A stretch of DNA of 64,000 nucleotides from Morinoia aosen. Lineage: Eukaryota; Arthropoda; Malacostraca; Amphipoda; Talitridae. Positions 21,476 through 32,919 of the stretch are shown piece after piece; the first letter of the stretch is position 1; every line of letters starts with the position of its first letter. The stretch lies in NCBI GenBank assembly GCA_030386875.1, contig CM059562.1, positions 73,220,201 through 73,284,200 of the forward strand, read 5' to 3'. A program made the translations under genes and the position numbers. The notes under the pieces are model-generated. The model saw nothing but the letters and a program-made list of their open reading frames with translations, searched no databases and was not told where the DNA came from.

Positions 21476-24400
21476 TTTATTAATCTAACGTACCATCCAA
21501 ATTAGAGTACGTTTGCTGTAGGTAATAGAAGGAGCGTGAATCAACATATTTCGCTCTTGCTTCAACTTCTTGATTTCATTGATGTCCTCCACACTGTCAG
21601 ATTTTAGGATAGATTCGTCACCTCACCAGTTGCACGCAATTTTCAAGTGTACTCCGATACAAGTAAAATGACCTTCCAGACTATTTTGTTGTTTTTTCCT
21701 TTAACTTTCATATGAATTTTGATGGTCACACACAGAATGAAGGAGTCATTCTGAAGAGTTGAATCCTCAAAAAGTTGGATTATAAAGCACGCAACATGAA
21801 GGCTCATGGCGGATGAATCGTACAGTGATCTGAACTTACGAAGGTCGTCTGGGAAGTCCAGTGAAGGAGTGAGAATGAGAGCAACTTGCTTCCGTTGTCA
21901 AAACAGAAAACTTTAAGATCAAGATTATTTCCGTATTCTCCCCTAGAACAATGCTGTCACATTTGTGAAATTTGATACAGAAATTCTCATCGAGAGCATA
22001 CGTGTTTTTCTCAGAATCGTAGGTAGATTTCTTGTGATATAGAGTAACGAAATAGGTGTCCGTAGAAAGGTCAAAGCTCTGAATGGAGAGAGCCGCGGAG
22101 TAAGCAGCGTAACCTAGCTATCGCTCCCCTCACCCCCCACCACTCCTTGAAAATATGAATGAACCTTCCGAGAACGATGACGTCACGCGTGATGACTGGG
22201 CGGCGAGTTGTGCCACATCTCCTTACAACTCAGCGCGGTGTTGCCAGATGGTCGGAGTAAGACACAGAACATTGCGGAGGTCAGAACAGCAGTCCATTGG
22301 AGAAAGGTGTACAGCCGAGCAGCGTGATCGCTTCCCCGCCTTCATGACCAGGGAATTTCAATCATAAAGCACAACAATTGAAGTTTGATTCGTTGTTTGA
22401 TTCGTTTCGAGTGACCATGATGACGGCGGCGCACAGACAAACAACGCACGCAGGCAACAGTCAGCTGATAGCATCGGGCTCTTGGTGCAGAGGCAGACAA
22501 TTTTGCGCTATTTAATTGTTTTCCACCGTCTTACCTGCTTTCGTCCAGTAACGGCTTCACGAGCGTCATAGCAGGTGTTGTGGGTATTTTCCGGTTCATA
22601 GAGCAATTTTTTAACCTTTTTTTGTCATGATGATTGGTGCTATAATGAGCAACAGAGCATTCTGGGCTCTGGACGTCCGTACTCTACGCCTTCTGAAGGC
22701 TTCCTGACGCAGACTGAGGGCGTTGAGTAGGCTGAGAAAAATAAAAACAGATTTCCAATGAATTTAAGTCGTTACTACCGCACAGCTGGATGCTAAAGTT
22801 TTTCTGTGTACTTGGTTACGCTGCGTGCTATTTTTGTAGGTTTTAACTTTTAATTTTTTTGTTTTGCAAATGATATTTGAAACAATATTTTTTAAGTTAA
22901 ATTTTCAATTTGAATTATTTTAATTTTTTAATTTCGAATTTCAATCCTAGTTGAATTGAGAGTTTCAGCATCTCCGTTGTATGCTGAGAAACAACACTCC
23001 TTGATCGTTGCATTATTTACAACGGTTCTTGGGCTGCCACAGCGTTTCTTATCTGTTGTGGATGCGTACTCTTTGAACTTAGAGACCATAACTTTTAAGC
23101 AATTTTGACCACGACTTCTTTCATCACCAAAAATGTTCCTGTAATTTAATTTCTTTGCTAGGCAATAACTGCTCCCTTGCACTGGAAGTGACGCGCTGCG
23201 GTTTTTGCTTTTGAGTACCGCCTCATTTTGTGGGATGAAATTTGTGATTTTTTAGAGAACTATTTTATGATTGTTGGTAGATAAGATACAACACCTCAAT
23301 AAATTTCACACTTCGTCCATCACTTACAATTATCCCGAAGTCTTTATGCTTCATAGTTTTCTTGGTATCCAATTCCATTATGGATGAATTCTTTATTGAA
23401 TTCTTCAGAAGTAATACACAGAAGCCCTACTCAGCAGAAATACCATTTGTACAAAATGAGAGTAACACAAAACACACACACACTAGTGAGCTGTAGTAAT
23501 AATATATATAATATTGTGAGTAATAATAACACACTCTAGTAATACGCCGTAACGATAACATATGTAATAATGGGCAGTATTACTCTATAATCCTGGGCTT
23601 ACACCTACTGATCATCACAAAATTTCCATTGTTCTCAATTGCACCCTGGAGCCTCGGCGTGACTCGCGGACACTCGTTGAATTAATTCTGTACAGCTCAC
23701 CTGAACTCCCGACGAATGTCTGAAAAACATTACTAACTCGCAGAGTGAATAATTGTAGCCTGAACGTGTCGATACTGGCTCCGGAATTGTTATGAATGAA
23801 TTCGAAGGAAAAATGTGTCTTCTACTCGACTATTAATAAAGACCTCTGCGTTTCACAAGGTCAATGTGTCCGAGCTGAGTTCAATGTCACAATGTTCAGA
23901 TATCGGTTGCTGTGGTGGACTCTAATATCCTTTTTGTCAAAGTGGATTACAAAATCCAGTTTCATAAACCTCTCTAATATATTTTTATACCTTGTGAAAT
24001 TTGTTCCCTAATGTGTTCTTTGGAGTTCACTGCCGAGTGGCAGCTCCTTCCTCATTCTGATGCCCTTCACTATCTGATACCAGAGTAAGTCTCATTATGA
24101 TGGTTATGATAACGGCAACATGAGTATAGAAATGTTGATGCTAAAGTGATATTCCAAATGACCTCAAATACATTATGGAGCACATTTCTAACCGCGTCAG
24201 TAAATCGTACTTATTTTAAAAAATGGACATGTCCTTGTCAAAATCAGGACAAAAACCTTTTAAAATCATTCGGTAACAGATTGAACAAAAACCTATACGA
24301 GCATTAAAGACAAAATTTAAATACGACTCACCGTTCAGTAATCTAAGAAAAAATGAAATTTCCACTAGCGAACAGTCATTCAAGTTTTGCTGTTCCAGTT

Positions 24401-24574
24401 TTGATGTTGTAACATTGGCCTCTAAAGAAAAAAAAACCAGCGCTCAGCTGGCTGGTCTAAAAATAGATCAAGGAAAACGCGTGAGGCAGGCAAGGGAGTG
24501 TCCTATCAGGTCCACAGGCTGTGTGGGCACACTGTTCTGCCGAGCACGAATTTCCTAAGAACTGCCAATAATTT
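21476..24574. other. Long non-coding stretch with GC-richer island
   Basis: The segment 22080-22500 is the clearest GC- and CpG-richer island here and contains the palindrome TGACGTCA at 22178-22185, which matches a CRE/bZIP site, next to CGCG. A 70-codon frame (22155-22367) lies inside it without a known domain. A (CA)6 run lies at 23472-23483, followed by a loose repeat of GTAATAATA and ACACACTC motifs to about 23570. No gene is recognised in the remainder. Confidence 0.5.
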
Positions 24575-25630
24575 GTGCCGATTCGGTAGTTCCCAGTGAG
24601 CTGTTTTGATTCAGGGCTTCTCTTGTAAGAAATCCAATTCATAAGTCTCGGTTGGTTGTTATTCTGCGTTAGTAGTTCTCAGTTAATAGATTTTATTCGG
24701 TAGTTCCCAGTGAGCTGTTTTGATTCAGGGCTTCTCTTGTAAGAAATCCAATTCATAAGTCTCGGTTGGTTGTTATTCTGAGTTAGCAGTTCTCAGTTAA
24801 TAGATTTTATTCGGTAGTTCCCTGTGAGTAGTTTGATTCAGGGCTTCTCTTTTAAGCGATCTAATTCATAAGTCTCGGTTGTTGTTGTTCTGAGTTAGCA
24901 GTTCTCAGTTAATAGATTTTATTCAGTAGTTCCCTGTGAGTAGTTTGATTCAGGGCTTCTCTTTTAAGCGATCTAATTCATAAGTCTCGGTTGTTGTTGT
25001 TCTGAGTTAGCAGTTCTCAGTTAATAGATTTTATTCAGTAGTTCCCAGTGAGCTGTTTTGATTCAGGGCTTCTCTTGTAAGAAATCCAATTCATAAGTCT
25101 CGGTTGGTTGTTATTCTGAGTTAGCAGTTCTCAGTTAATAGATTTTATTCGGTAGTTCCCAGTGAGCTGTTTTGATTCAGGGCTTCTCTTGTAAGAAATC
25201 CAATTCATAAGTCTCGGTTGGTTGTTATTCTGCGTTAGTAGTTTTAGTTAATAGATCTTATTCAGTAGTTCCCTGTGAATTGATTTGATTCAGGGCTTCT
25301 CTTGTAAGAAATCCAATTCATAAGTCTCGGTTGGTTGTTATTCTGAGTTAGCACTTCTCAGTTAATAGATTTTATTCGGTAGTTCCCAGTGAGCTGTTTT
25401 GATTCAGGGCTTCTCTTGTAAGCGATCTAATTCATAAGTCTCGGTTGGTTGTTGTTCTGAGTTAATAGTTCTCAGTTTACAGCTCATATTCAGTAGTTCC
25501 CTGTGAATTGATTTGATTCAGGACTTCTCTTGAAGAAATCCAATTCATAAGTCTCGGTTGGTTGTTGTTCTGCGTTAGTAGTTCTCAGTTAATAGATTTT
25601 ATTCAGTAGTTTCCTGTGAGTAGTTTGATT
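24575..25630. repeat. 112-114-bp higher-order repeat, ~9 copies
   Basis: The anchor ATTCRGTAGTTCCC recurs at 24581, 24695, 24809, 24921, 25033, 25147, 25260, 25374, 25488 and 25601, spacing 112-114 bp. Each unit splits into four related monomers of about 28, 28, 27 and 31 bp. The first three start ATTCGG/ATTCAG, ATTCAGGG and ATTCATAA; the fourth starts CTGAGTTAGC or CTGCGTTAGT. The monomers share a loose YAGTTCTCAGTTAATAG-like pattern. Copies are about 90% alike or better. Confidence 0.97.
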
Positions 25631-26190
25631 CATGATTTCTCTTATAATAGATCTTATTCAGCAGGTTCAGTTGATTGTTATTCTGCGTAAGTAGTTCTCA
25701 GTTAATAGATCTAATTTGACATTTCTCAGTCAGTAGTTTTGTTCCACTCTCCTCAGTCAATAGTTCCAATTTGTTTGTCGTCAGTTAGTATTTCTGATTC
25801 AGTAGTTGTCTGCTTATGCTTGTGATTCGGCAGATCTCAGTTAGTAGTTCTGAAGCACTGCCTTTCATTTAACAGTTAGGAATCATAAGTTCTCAATCTG
25901 AATTTTCAATATGCTAGGTCTTCACTAATAGTTATGATTCAAAAGGTCTCAGTTTGTAGTTCTGGTTCAGCAATTTTCAGTTAACAACTCCGATTCAGCA
26001 GGTCTCATCTGATGTTTCGTATGCAACAGTTCTCATTCAATGAGTCACATTCGCTATTAAAACAGTTGTAGTTCTTTTGCTATAGATCTCATTTGGAAAA
26101 AGCTTTCATTCAGAAACAGCTTTCATTTGAAATAGCCCTCACTCGGTATTTGATCAGCAATAGCTCTTTTCAAATATCTCTCATTACGAA
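25631..26190. repeat. Decayed 28-bp monomer array flanking the HOR
   Basis: Immediately after the last 114-bp unit the sequence can be cut into about twenty successive ~28-bp units that typically begin ATTC or a variant and carry TCTCAGTYAGTAGTTCTG-like bodies, for example at about 25777, 25805 and 25833. No 114-bp periodicity is seen here. These look like the older monomers from which the four-monomer unit was amplified. Confidence 0.85.
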
Positions 26191-27655
26191 GCTGTCTTTC
26201 TACAACACTCGAGCGATAGTTTTAATGAACAATTTAGCACACATGCACCCTCGTTGTTCGCGATAATATTTACTGAAATTAGAATTATTAAATTTAATCT
26301 ATCTTTTAGTGGTGTTATGCAGCCACTTTTGCAGAACGCAGAACACGGTCTCAACTGTTGCCCTATTGCATCACTCTGATCTAGCATTGTTCTACAGATA
26401 CCTGCAACTCTGGTTGTTTTACTTCCACTGAACAACTGTACTTGTATTATCACCCAATATCTGAGAGAGTTTAGAACTAAGAAGCTGTCTTGAAACCATT
26501 TCATAGCATGAAATAATGAAAACGTTGTTTCGTACAGTACATCTTTTGAACAGTTTAAACAATTTAAGCAGTTTATTTACCACAAGCGTTACAGTAGAAG
26601 ATTGTTTCTTAAGTTTAGTGCGATAGTCAAATCCAACAATCTAAAACTTTTCTACAAAATCTCCAACTTGTCCTCGTGTGAGTGTGTTATCCTTTCACTT
26701 GACTGGCTTACCACACTGTTACACCACAACTTCATTCACAAACTCGTCTCTTACTTCCATTCATGCGCTGTCGCCCCCACCCTCACCTCTACTCCCCCGT
26801 TCGAGTAGTTCCAACGCGCATTCTTACCCACTCAGTCACCACGCATTCCAGTCATTAAACAAGTCGCGCTCTGCCTCCAGGTTTTGCATCGATTAAACCC
26901 AAAACTCGACTCTAGTTCAAGGGCGGACATAACGGAGGAAATCATTCGTAGCATCGATTTCAGTGAAGGTGTTTTATTAAACTGAATTTTCTGTGGAAGA
27001 CCTTAATAAAAACTGCTGTATATTTTTAAAATGTAAAAAATATGATTTTCAACGTAAAAATTAACGCCTGGCTGCAGTTCACTGCATCATAGACACAGGG
27101 ATATAAAGTGATGATATTATATGACTCAAACGAGGTGTAAATTATTTTATCATTATAGTTCATTAACTCATTTTTTAAACCATTGCAACGAAAAGTCAAA
27201 AATGGTTAAGAAAGAATGCAAACTATGCCTTCGAATATACGTATAAAAGCAAATTTACCAGAGATCTAGTGTATTTTCGACGCAAAAATTTAGTAACGCA
27301 TGGTGAAATTATGGAAAAATACTTGGGAATTAGGCTATAAAATTATACCCTTTTGACAAAACATGCGAACGTTCATGAACTTTTACGAGTGACCGATGAA
27401 AATATCTTAAATTTTTGATGTGATTAATCCCTTATGGGCAAACACGCATTTCCAATAAACTAATCTGATACTCTACTTCTGACTTTAAAACTTAGAAAGA
27501 AATAATGCACACCAGAATTTTTCAAACAAATTTTAGGCTGAAATATGAATTAATGCCAACTAGACCAACATTTAATGAAGCTTACATGCATCGCTACGTG
27601 AGGTGACACATCTATCCAGGCAGCTTAAAACACTTCTCAATCTGTGAACGATGTT
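26191..27655. other. AT-rich non-coding stretch
   Basis: No gene is recognised. Frames at 26184-26504 (minus) and 26602-26896 (plus) have no known domain. The segment 26750-26900 is C-rich on the plus strand. Confidence 0.5.
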
Positions 27656-28412
27656 TAAAAACCACCTGGCATTGTCTCTTCACAAGTTTCCGGGATTGTC
27701 TCTTCACGACCACCCGTGATTGTCTCTACGCGACCACCCGGGATTATCTCTTCACAACCGCCCGGTATTGTCTCTTCACAACCGCCCGGTATTGTCTCTT
27801 CACAACCGCCCGGTATTGTCTCTTCACAACCGCCCGGTATTGTCTCTTCACAACCGCCCGGTACTGTCTCTTCACAACCGCCCGGTATTGTCTCTTCACC
27901 ACCGCCCGGTATTGTCTCTTCACAAGTTTCCGTGATTGTCTCTTCACGACCACCCGTGATTGTCTCTACGCGATCACCTGGGATTATCTCTTCACAACCG
28001 CCCGGGATTATCTCTTCACAACCGCCCGGTATTGTCTCTTCACAACCGCCCGGTACTGTCTCTTCACAACCGCCCGGTATTGTCTCTTCACAACCGCCCG
28101 GTATTGTCTCTTCACAAGTTTCCGTGATTGTCTCTTCATGACCACCCGTGATTGTCTCTACGCGATCACCCGGGATTATCTCTTCACAACCGCCCTGGAT
28201 TATCTCTTCACAACCGCCCGGTATTGTCTCTTCACAACCGCCCGGTACTGTCTCTTCACAACCGCCCGGTATTGTCTCTTCACAACCGCCCGGTATTGTC
28301 TCTTCACAACCGCCCGGTATTGTCTCTTCACAACCACCCGGGATTGTCTCTTCACAACCGCCCGGGATTGTCTCTTCACTCACAACCGCCCGGGATTGTC
28401 TCTTCACAACTA
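27656..28412. repeat. 24-bp minisatellite with higher-order pattern, ~31 copies
   Basis: The common unit contains ACCGCCCGGTATTGTCTCTT preceded by CACA. Variant runs with AAGTTTCCGTGATTG, CGACCACCCGTGATTG and CTACGCGATCACC recur as a block starting near 27684, 27924 and 28116, that is 240 bp (10 units) and 192 bp (8 units) apart. A 5-bp insertion lies near 28380. As 24 is a multiple of three, a 250-codon minus-strand frame of EETIPGGC repeats and several plus-strand frames stay open. They are by-products of the unit length. Confidence 0.98.
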
Positions 28413-29067
28413 GTATAGCTGGAGGTCAGAAGCTCGACGGATCTCACCAGCGTCAAACGGTCTCGTCGGTCGGACTAACTTCCAGTCGGCATCAGTATGT
28501 GAGGCGCATGTCTGCTCCGAATGTTAGGCGACACCTTCTGACTGGTTCTGCGTAACGCCCGCATCATCACCTAAAGAAACTTCCATTGGAGTTAACCTTA
28601 CCATCAGTTCTGGTAGCTCAGTATCATTGTGGTCGGAATTACTAACAGCTTTCTTTTTCATAAGCGTAGTAAAAACCTCTCGTAGGAGTAAAAACAAAAC
28701 TATCAACGTGTTAAAGTTTTTAGCTGAAATGAAGAAATTTTCCTTCATTACTGCATGTAAATGGATAATCAGGTTGGCAATTTTGTTTTTACCATTAATT
28801 CTAAAATTTTAGATTGTTAAAATTTTTTCAAATGACCCATCGATGGGTCATACCACAAGCAATGTGTTAGTTAAAGTAAACTTACAGGTTCTACAAATAG
28901 AGCGATATGACCTTTGCATTCACCGGATTACTTCAGAGATACGATGGCGGTCGCATTTCAAAGAACATCCACATGAAGTCAAGGCGTCGCCAGAATTACC
29001 AGTGCGTCATCACAAAACTCATGACCTCATCAAATGCTTCTGCTCATGTGATACATCAGGCAAACGC
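28413..29067. other. Non-coding spacer
   Basis: No gene is recognised. Frames of 61-84 codons (28524-29113) have no known domain. Confidence 0.5.
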
Positions 29068-29203
29068 ACAACTACAACGTCTTTCAACATCAATTAAAAT
29101 CTCTTTCAACTAAAACCCCTCTCAACTACAAGCTCTTTTAACTACAACCTATTTCATCCTCAACTAAATCCTCTTTCAACTACAACCTGCAACCTCTTTC
29201 ACT
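29068..29203. repeat. Degenerate ~18-20-bp repeat
   Basis: About seven imperfect copies of CAACTACAACCTCTTT occur, with units of varying length. Confidence 0.75.
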
Positions 29204-29478
29204 TTTTTCAAATATATTTTAAACATTATAAATTAATATTTTTGGCACATCAGTTTTCTCATATGAATTCTGCTTCTAAAGTTTGGGAGAACTTCTGAAT
29301 ATTGGTTGTCAATCACATCTGTTCGATTTGTGAAAGTTTCTGCAATTTAGAGCGCAGATTTAGACTGATATCACATTAGTATGGCCGATAGAATGACATC
29401 GCTGCGTACGCTCTTTCTGGGCAAAGGGAAATTTATTATGAATTGAGGAAATTAGCGACTCATTTAGTTAGATTTTAA
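29204..29478. other. Spacer between two degenerate arrays
   Basis: AT-rich unique sequence; nothing is recognised. Confidence 0.5.
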
Positions 29479-29945
29479 TTTTAATTATCCATAGTTTACT
29501 CTGTCCGCGATTTAATTTATACTCAATTTTATTCATCCAGAATTTAATTTGTTCGCCATTTCATTTATCCGCAATTTTATTTATTCACATTTCCTTTATC
29601 CACTGGTTCAATTTTTCATTATTTTATTGGCTCGTAATTTAATTTATCCGCAACTTAATTCATCTACAATTTCATTCATCCGCAATTCCACTCATTCACC
29701 ATTTGATTTATTCACAATACCATTTATCATCATTTATACACAATTTAATCAATCCACAATTTCATTTGTCCATAATATCATTTCTCTATAATTTTAATTT
29801 AATCTGCTCGCAATTTCACTTATTTTTAATTTCGTATATCCATAATTTTCTTTATACAGAATTTCATTTAGTGACAATTTCCTTCTTCCACAATATCATT
29901 TATCCACAATTTAATCTATTCACAACTTTATTTTTCGACTATTTC
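29479..29945. repeat. Strongly decayed 16-bp tandem repeat, ~29 units
   Basis: The sequence can be cut into successive units near TTCATTTATCCACAAT, mostly 16 bp and a few of 17 or double length. Individual units differ from consensus at two to six positions, so the array is old. Phe/Ile/Tyr-rich frames (29549-29791, 29703-29987) follow from the unit composition. Confidence 0.85.
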
Positions 29946-32009
29946 CTTTGGAATATAATTTACACTGACTTGTTACTATTCCGATAAAATATAATTAACC
30001 ATTGTGCGAAATTTTACAGTCGTGACAATTAAAATCGTGCTAACAACTTACCGTAATAAGTATTTGTGACGTACAATACCCTCAGCTCCCTTAGTCGCTG
30101 CTAGTTCCTAATTAAACAGGGCCCAAGCATGTGCAATACTAGTATACTGCTGAATTATTGCCCTAGTTATTGTCTGGCTACAGGGAAAATTAGGCAATGG
30201 GCTATCTGCGTGAACCTCAGCGGAGCAAAAAACCAACTTTAGCTCATTGATTTCTAAGCGGAGTATCGTACATTCTGTTTACAAATTCTTCAAAAATCTT
30301 TCGATAGTGTCCAGGCGAAATTTTTAAATCACTACCTATAACTCCTCCATTATTTGTACTTTTTTAATATCAAATATGGATTTAAGAAATTCGTAGCTTC
30401 AAATTTCAACTGGCACCTTTGACGCCTAATCGAGCGACACTTGGGCACCTGCCGGCCGCTTCCGGAGTTACGCAAGAGAGCAGAATCCTTGAGAAGACGT
30501 TCCGGCGGCCTAGAAAACCGAGGGTAATCCTTGAGTTGCATAACGCTGTGACGTCACACCAGCTGCCATAGAATACCAGTTGTCTCTTGAATGAATTTCA
30601 AGATAACGTGCACAGATTCAATATATCTCTTTGGGTTGCCATTATTATTACACCATACGTGCCAACTAATTGTCATTAGCAGTCTTCCAGCGCCGTCAAA
30701 ACCTTTCTGCGTATTTTTGATGTGAAGCTTCGATTCGTTCATGTAAACTGCCTTTAAATTAATACAGGAAACCATCTCAGAAACGTATCCTGGTGTTCCC
30801 ACGCAAAGGCCAAAGTACAGTACTATAGATGACTTGCATATCTGTGCTACGGACCGAATCTTGAAATATAATCAAAGTGTGACACACTAACGGACAGAAG
30901 ATACCCATGTCATAATTTAAGTTACTCAAATGCACGTTAAGATTTACCAGTTGCATCATTTGTTCCCAATATTTTGGAAGCAGCGTATGAAAATTTGTGA
31001 ACTCATCGAGTTGCCGACAGTATTTTAGGTATAGCAGCTCCAGATGTATCTGCTTCGGCAGGCGTCGCCCAAACTATGCAGACCCACATTATGATTTATC
31101 AACTACACTGCACTTCACAATTTAACTTTGGTTTACTCATAGATGATTTCTTGCCGCAAATCTCGCTGCAGTTATACTGAGACTTATATGAGCTTTCATA
31201 TTCTCAAAATTTGTCGATTTCTTCTCTAACTTCTCGATCTTGTAAAATTGTTCCTGCACATGTCCATCACGTGTTAAAAGACGAATAAAATTACTGATCT
31301 TCTAAGTCATTTCGACGTATGATAATGAGAGCAATTCGAACTGCAATTCTGAGAAGAATTTGAGCACATTTTAAAGAATAATGTAAGCTTTTATAGTACA
31401 AAAATTCAGAGTTGGTTACAATGCATGAGAACTACAGAAGACTAGCGCGTATCTGACAAAACTGTGTCGAAGCATATTGGGAAATTCAAATAATTTAAAA
31501 TACTTCATGGAGAAGGCATTGAATTTGAAATTGATAGATTATTATTCAAGATATGCTTTTTTAGATTATTAAGTTATTTTTATAATATATTTTGAATAAC
31601 GGATGTTTGATGAACAGCACAATGAATTAGACCACTTACGTTTCATTTGAAACATTGATCGGAATTTACAAATTTAAATCCATTATAGAGAGAGTCAATC
31701 AAGCTTGGCCAAATTCAAAGTTCATTGGAATTTGCAAATACCAATCACGCCAATTTATGCGAACCTCAACTAATTTATCAAAAAATAATTCCACTTATTC
31801 AATTAAACGAAGTTTGATTTGAGTGACGAATTACTGGAAATGAGTGACACTAACTTTCCTTCTGACAGATTGTATAGAAATCATTGTAACATGAAGAACT
31901 GTTTAGATCTGAGATTTTATCGTTACAGAAAAATCCTTATACCTTTAGAGCTGAGATTTTCTCATTGTAGACAAATCATTACATATTTTGAAATTGTTAA
32001 GAAAGTTTG
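29946..32009. other. Non-coding stretch
   Basis: No gene is recognised. The segment 30430-30580 is GC-richer and ends with the 10-bp palindrome GTGACGTCAC (30548-30557). Two ~42-bp related segments with CTGAGATTTT lie at about 31911 and 31953. Minus-strand frames of 60-82 codons at 30350-30959 show no known domain. Confidence 0.5.
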
Positions 32010-32312
32010 AATTGGTGAATCATTTTAGCTGTATTGAGTAGCGTTCTGATATTTCTGAGTTAATAGCCTGTTGGTCTGAATTATAGCTCGTGCTTTAGAT
32101 AAAGAATTTTTAGGCTTGGAGCGAAATTATGACGTGAACAGAAGACAGATTACAAATATTCGAAATGGCGAATCATTTTAGCTGTATTGAGTAGCATTGT
32201 GATAATTCTCAGTTAGTTGTATGTTCTCCTTATAGCTCAGGCTTTAGAGCAAGAATGTTTAGGCTTAGTGCGAAATTATGACGTGACCAGAAGACAGATT
32301 ACAAATCGTTGG
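32010..32312. repeat. ~153-bp tandem duplication
   Basis: GAATCATTTTAGCTGTATTG begins at 32017 and at 32170. Both copies then contain a GTGATAATTCTCAGTTA-like segment, TATAGCTC, TTTAGGCTT, GCGAAATTATGACGTGA and AGAAGACAGATTACAAAT. Identity is about 80% or more, with small indels in the middle. Confidence 0.92.
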
Positions 32313-32919
32313 AATCGTTTCCTCAGTTTCTTAACGCGTCATTTTCTTCTCGCTGTAATTAGTGTCGTACGGGTGCTCCCCGATCTAAGCGTTGTCTATA
32401 ACATGATTTTCCTGTGACACATAGTTTCTCGCTTGAGATTTTCCTTCATTGTAGAATGAAGGAAAAATGAAAATCGTATTCAGACTGTTTGGTTTGAGTT
32501 TAAAAAAGAGAACTCTTTCAAGCTTTCTATTTCGGTTATTGCTCTATACAAATTAAGCAAAAAGAGGAAAAATTTGACTTCGATTGTGGTTGTTGCACTT
32601 TATTGAAAAATATCAACTCATTTTATCTATTTCAAACGAACTGAATTGAAATTATCTACCGTCTAGCTGAAGAAATTTAACTGGTCGAATCAATCCTAGG
32701 GCAAACTTCATCCTGGCACATGACATTTTAATAATGAAATAGCATCACAACTTCATGTTGTGTACTTTATTTTGCTCTTAATTTCCCTCCCTACTGATCT
32801 GATAAAATAGGGCGCTGATGACCACGGTCTTGCATTGCGATAGCAAGGTCCGGTAGCGATCTCTTCAAGTTTTCGTGCGGTTACGGCGAACGGATGTGAC
32901 AGGAGGATGTGGTGAACAT
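32313..32919. other. Spacer with a perfect hairpin, before the 40-bp array
   Basis: No gene is recognised. The stretch contains the hairpin at 32439-32466, listed separately. Confidence 0.5.
32439..32466. other. Perfect 12-bp hairpin
   Basis: TTTTCCTTCATT (32439-32450) and AATGAAGGAAAA (32455-32466) are exact reverse complements separated by GTAG. Upstream GATTTT and downstream AAAATC could extend pairing past an internal loop. It has no U-run typical of a bacterial terminator, and the stem is too short for a usual microRNA precursor. Confidence 0.75.

Noticed and set aside
24575-25630. CRISPR-like direct repeats
   Set aside because: There are no unique spacers between identical repeats. 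The whole 114-bp unit repeats and divides into diverged monomers in a eukaryotic-looking sequence.
27655-28407. 250-codon minus-strand EETIPGGC repeat protein
   Set aside because: It follows from a 24-bp unit. No start context, signal peptide or non-repeat domain supports a gene.
32439-32466. Rho-independent terminator
   Set aside because: The surroundings are eukaryotic-looking non-coding DNA with no upstream gene and no U-tract.
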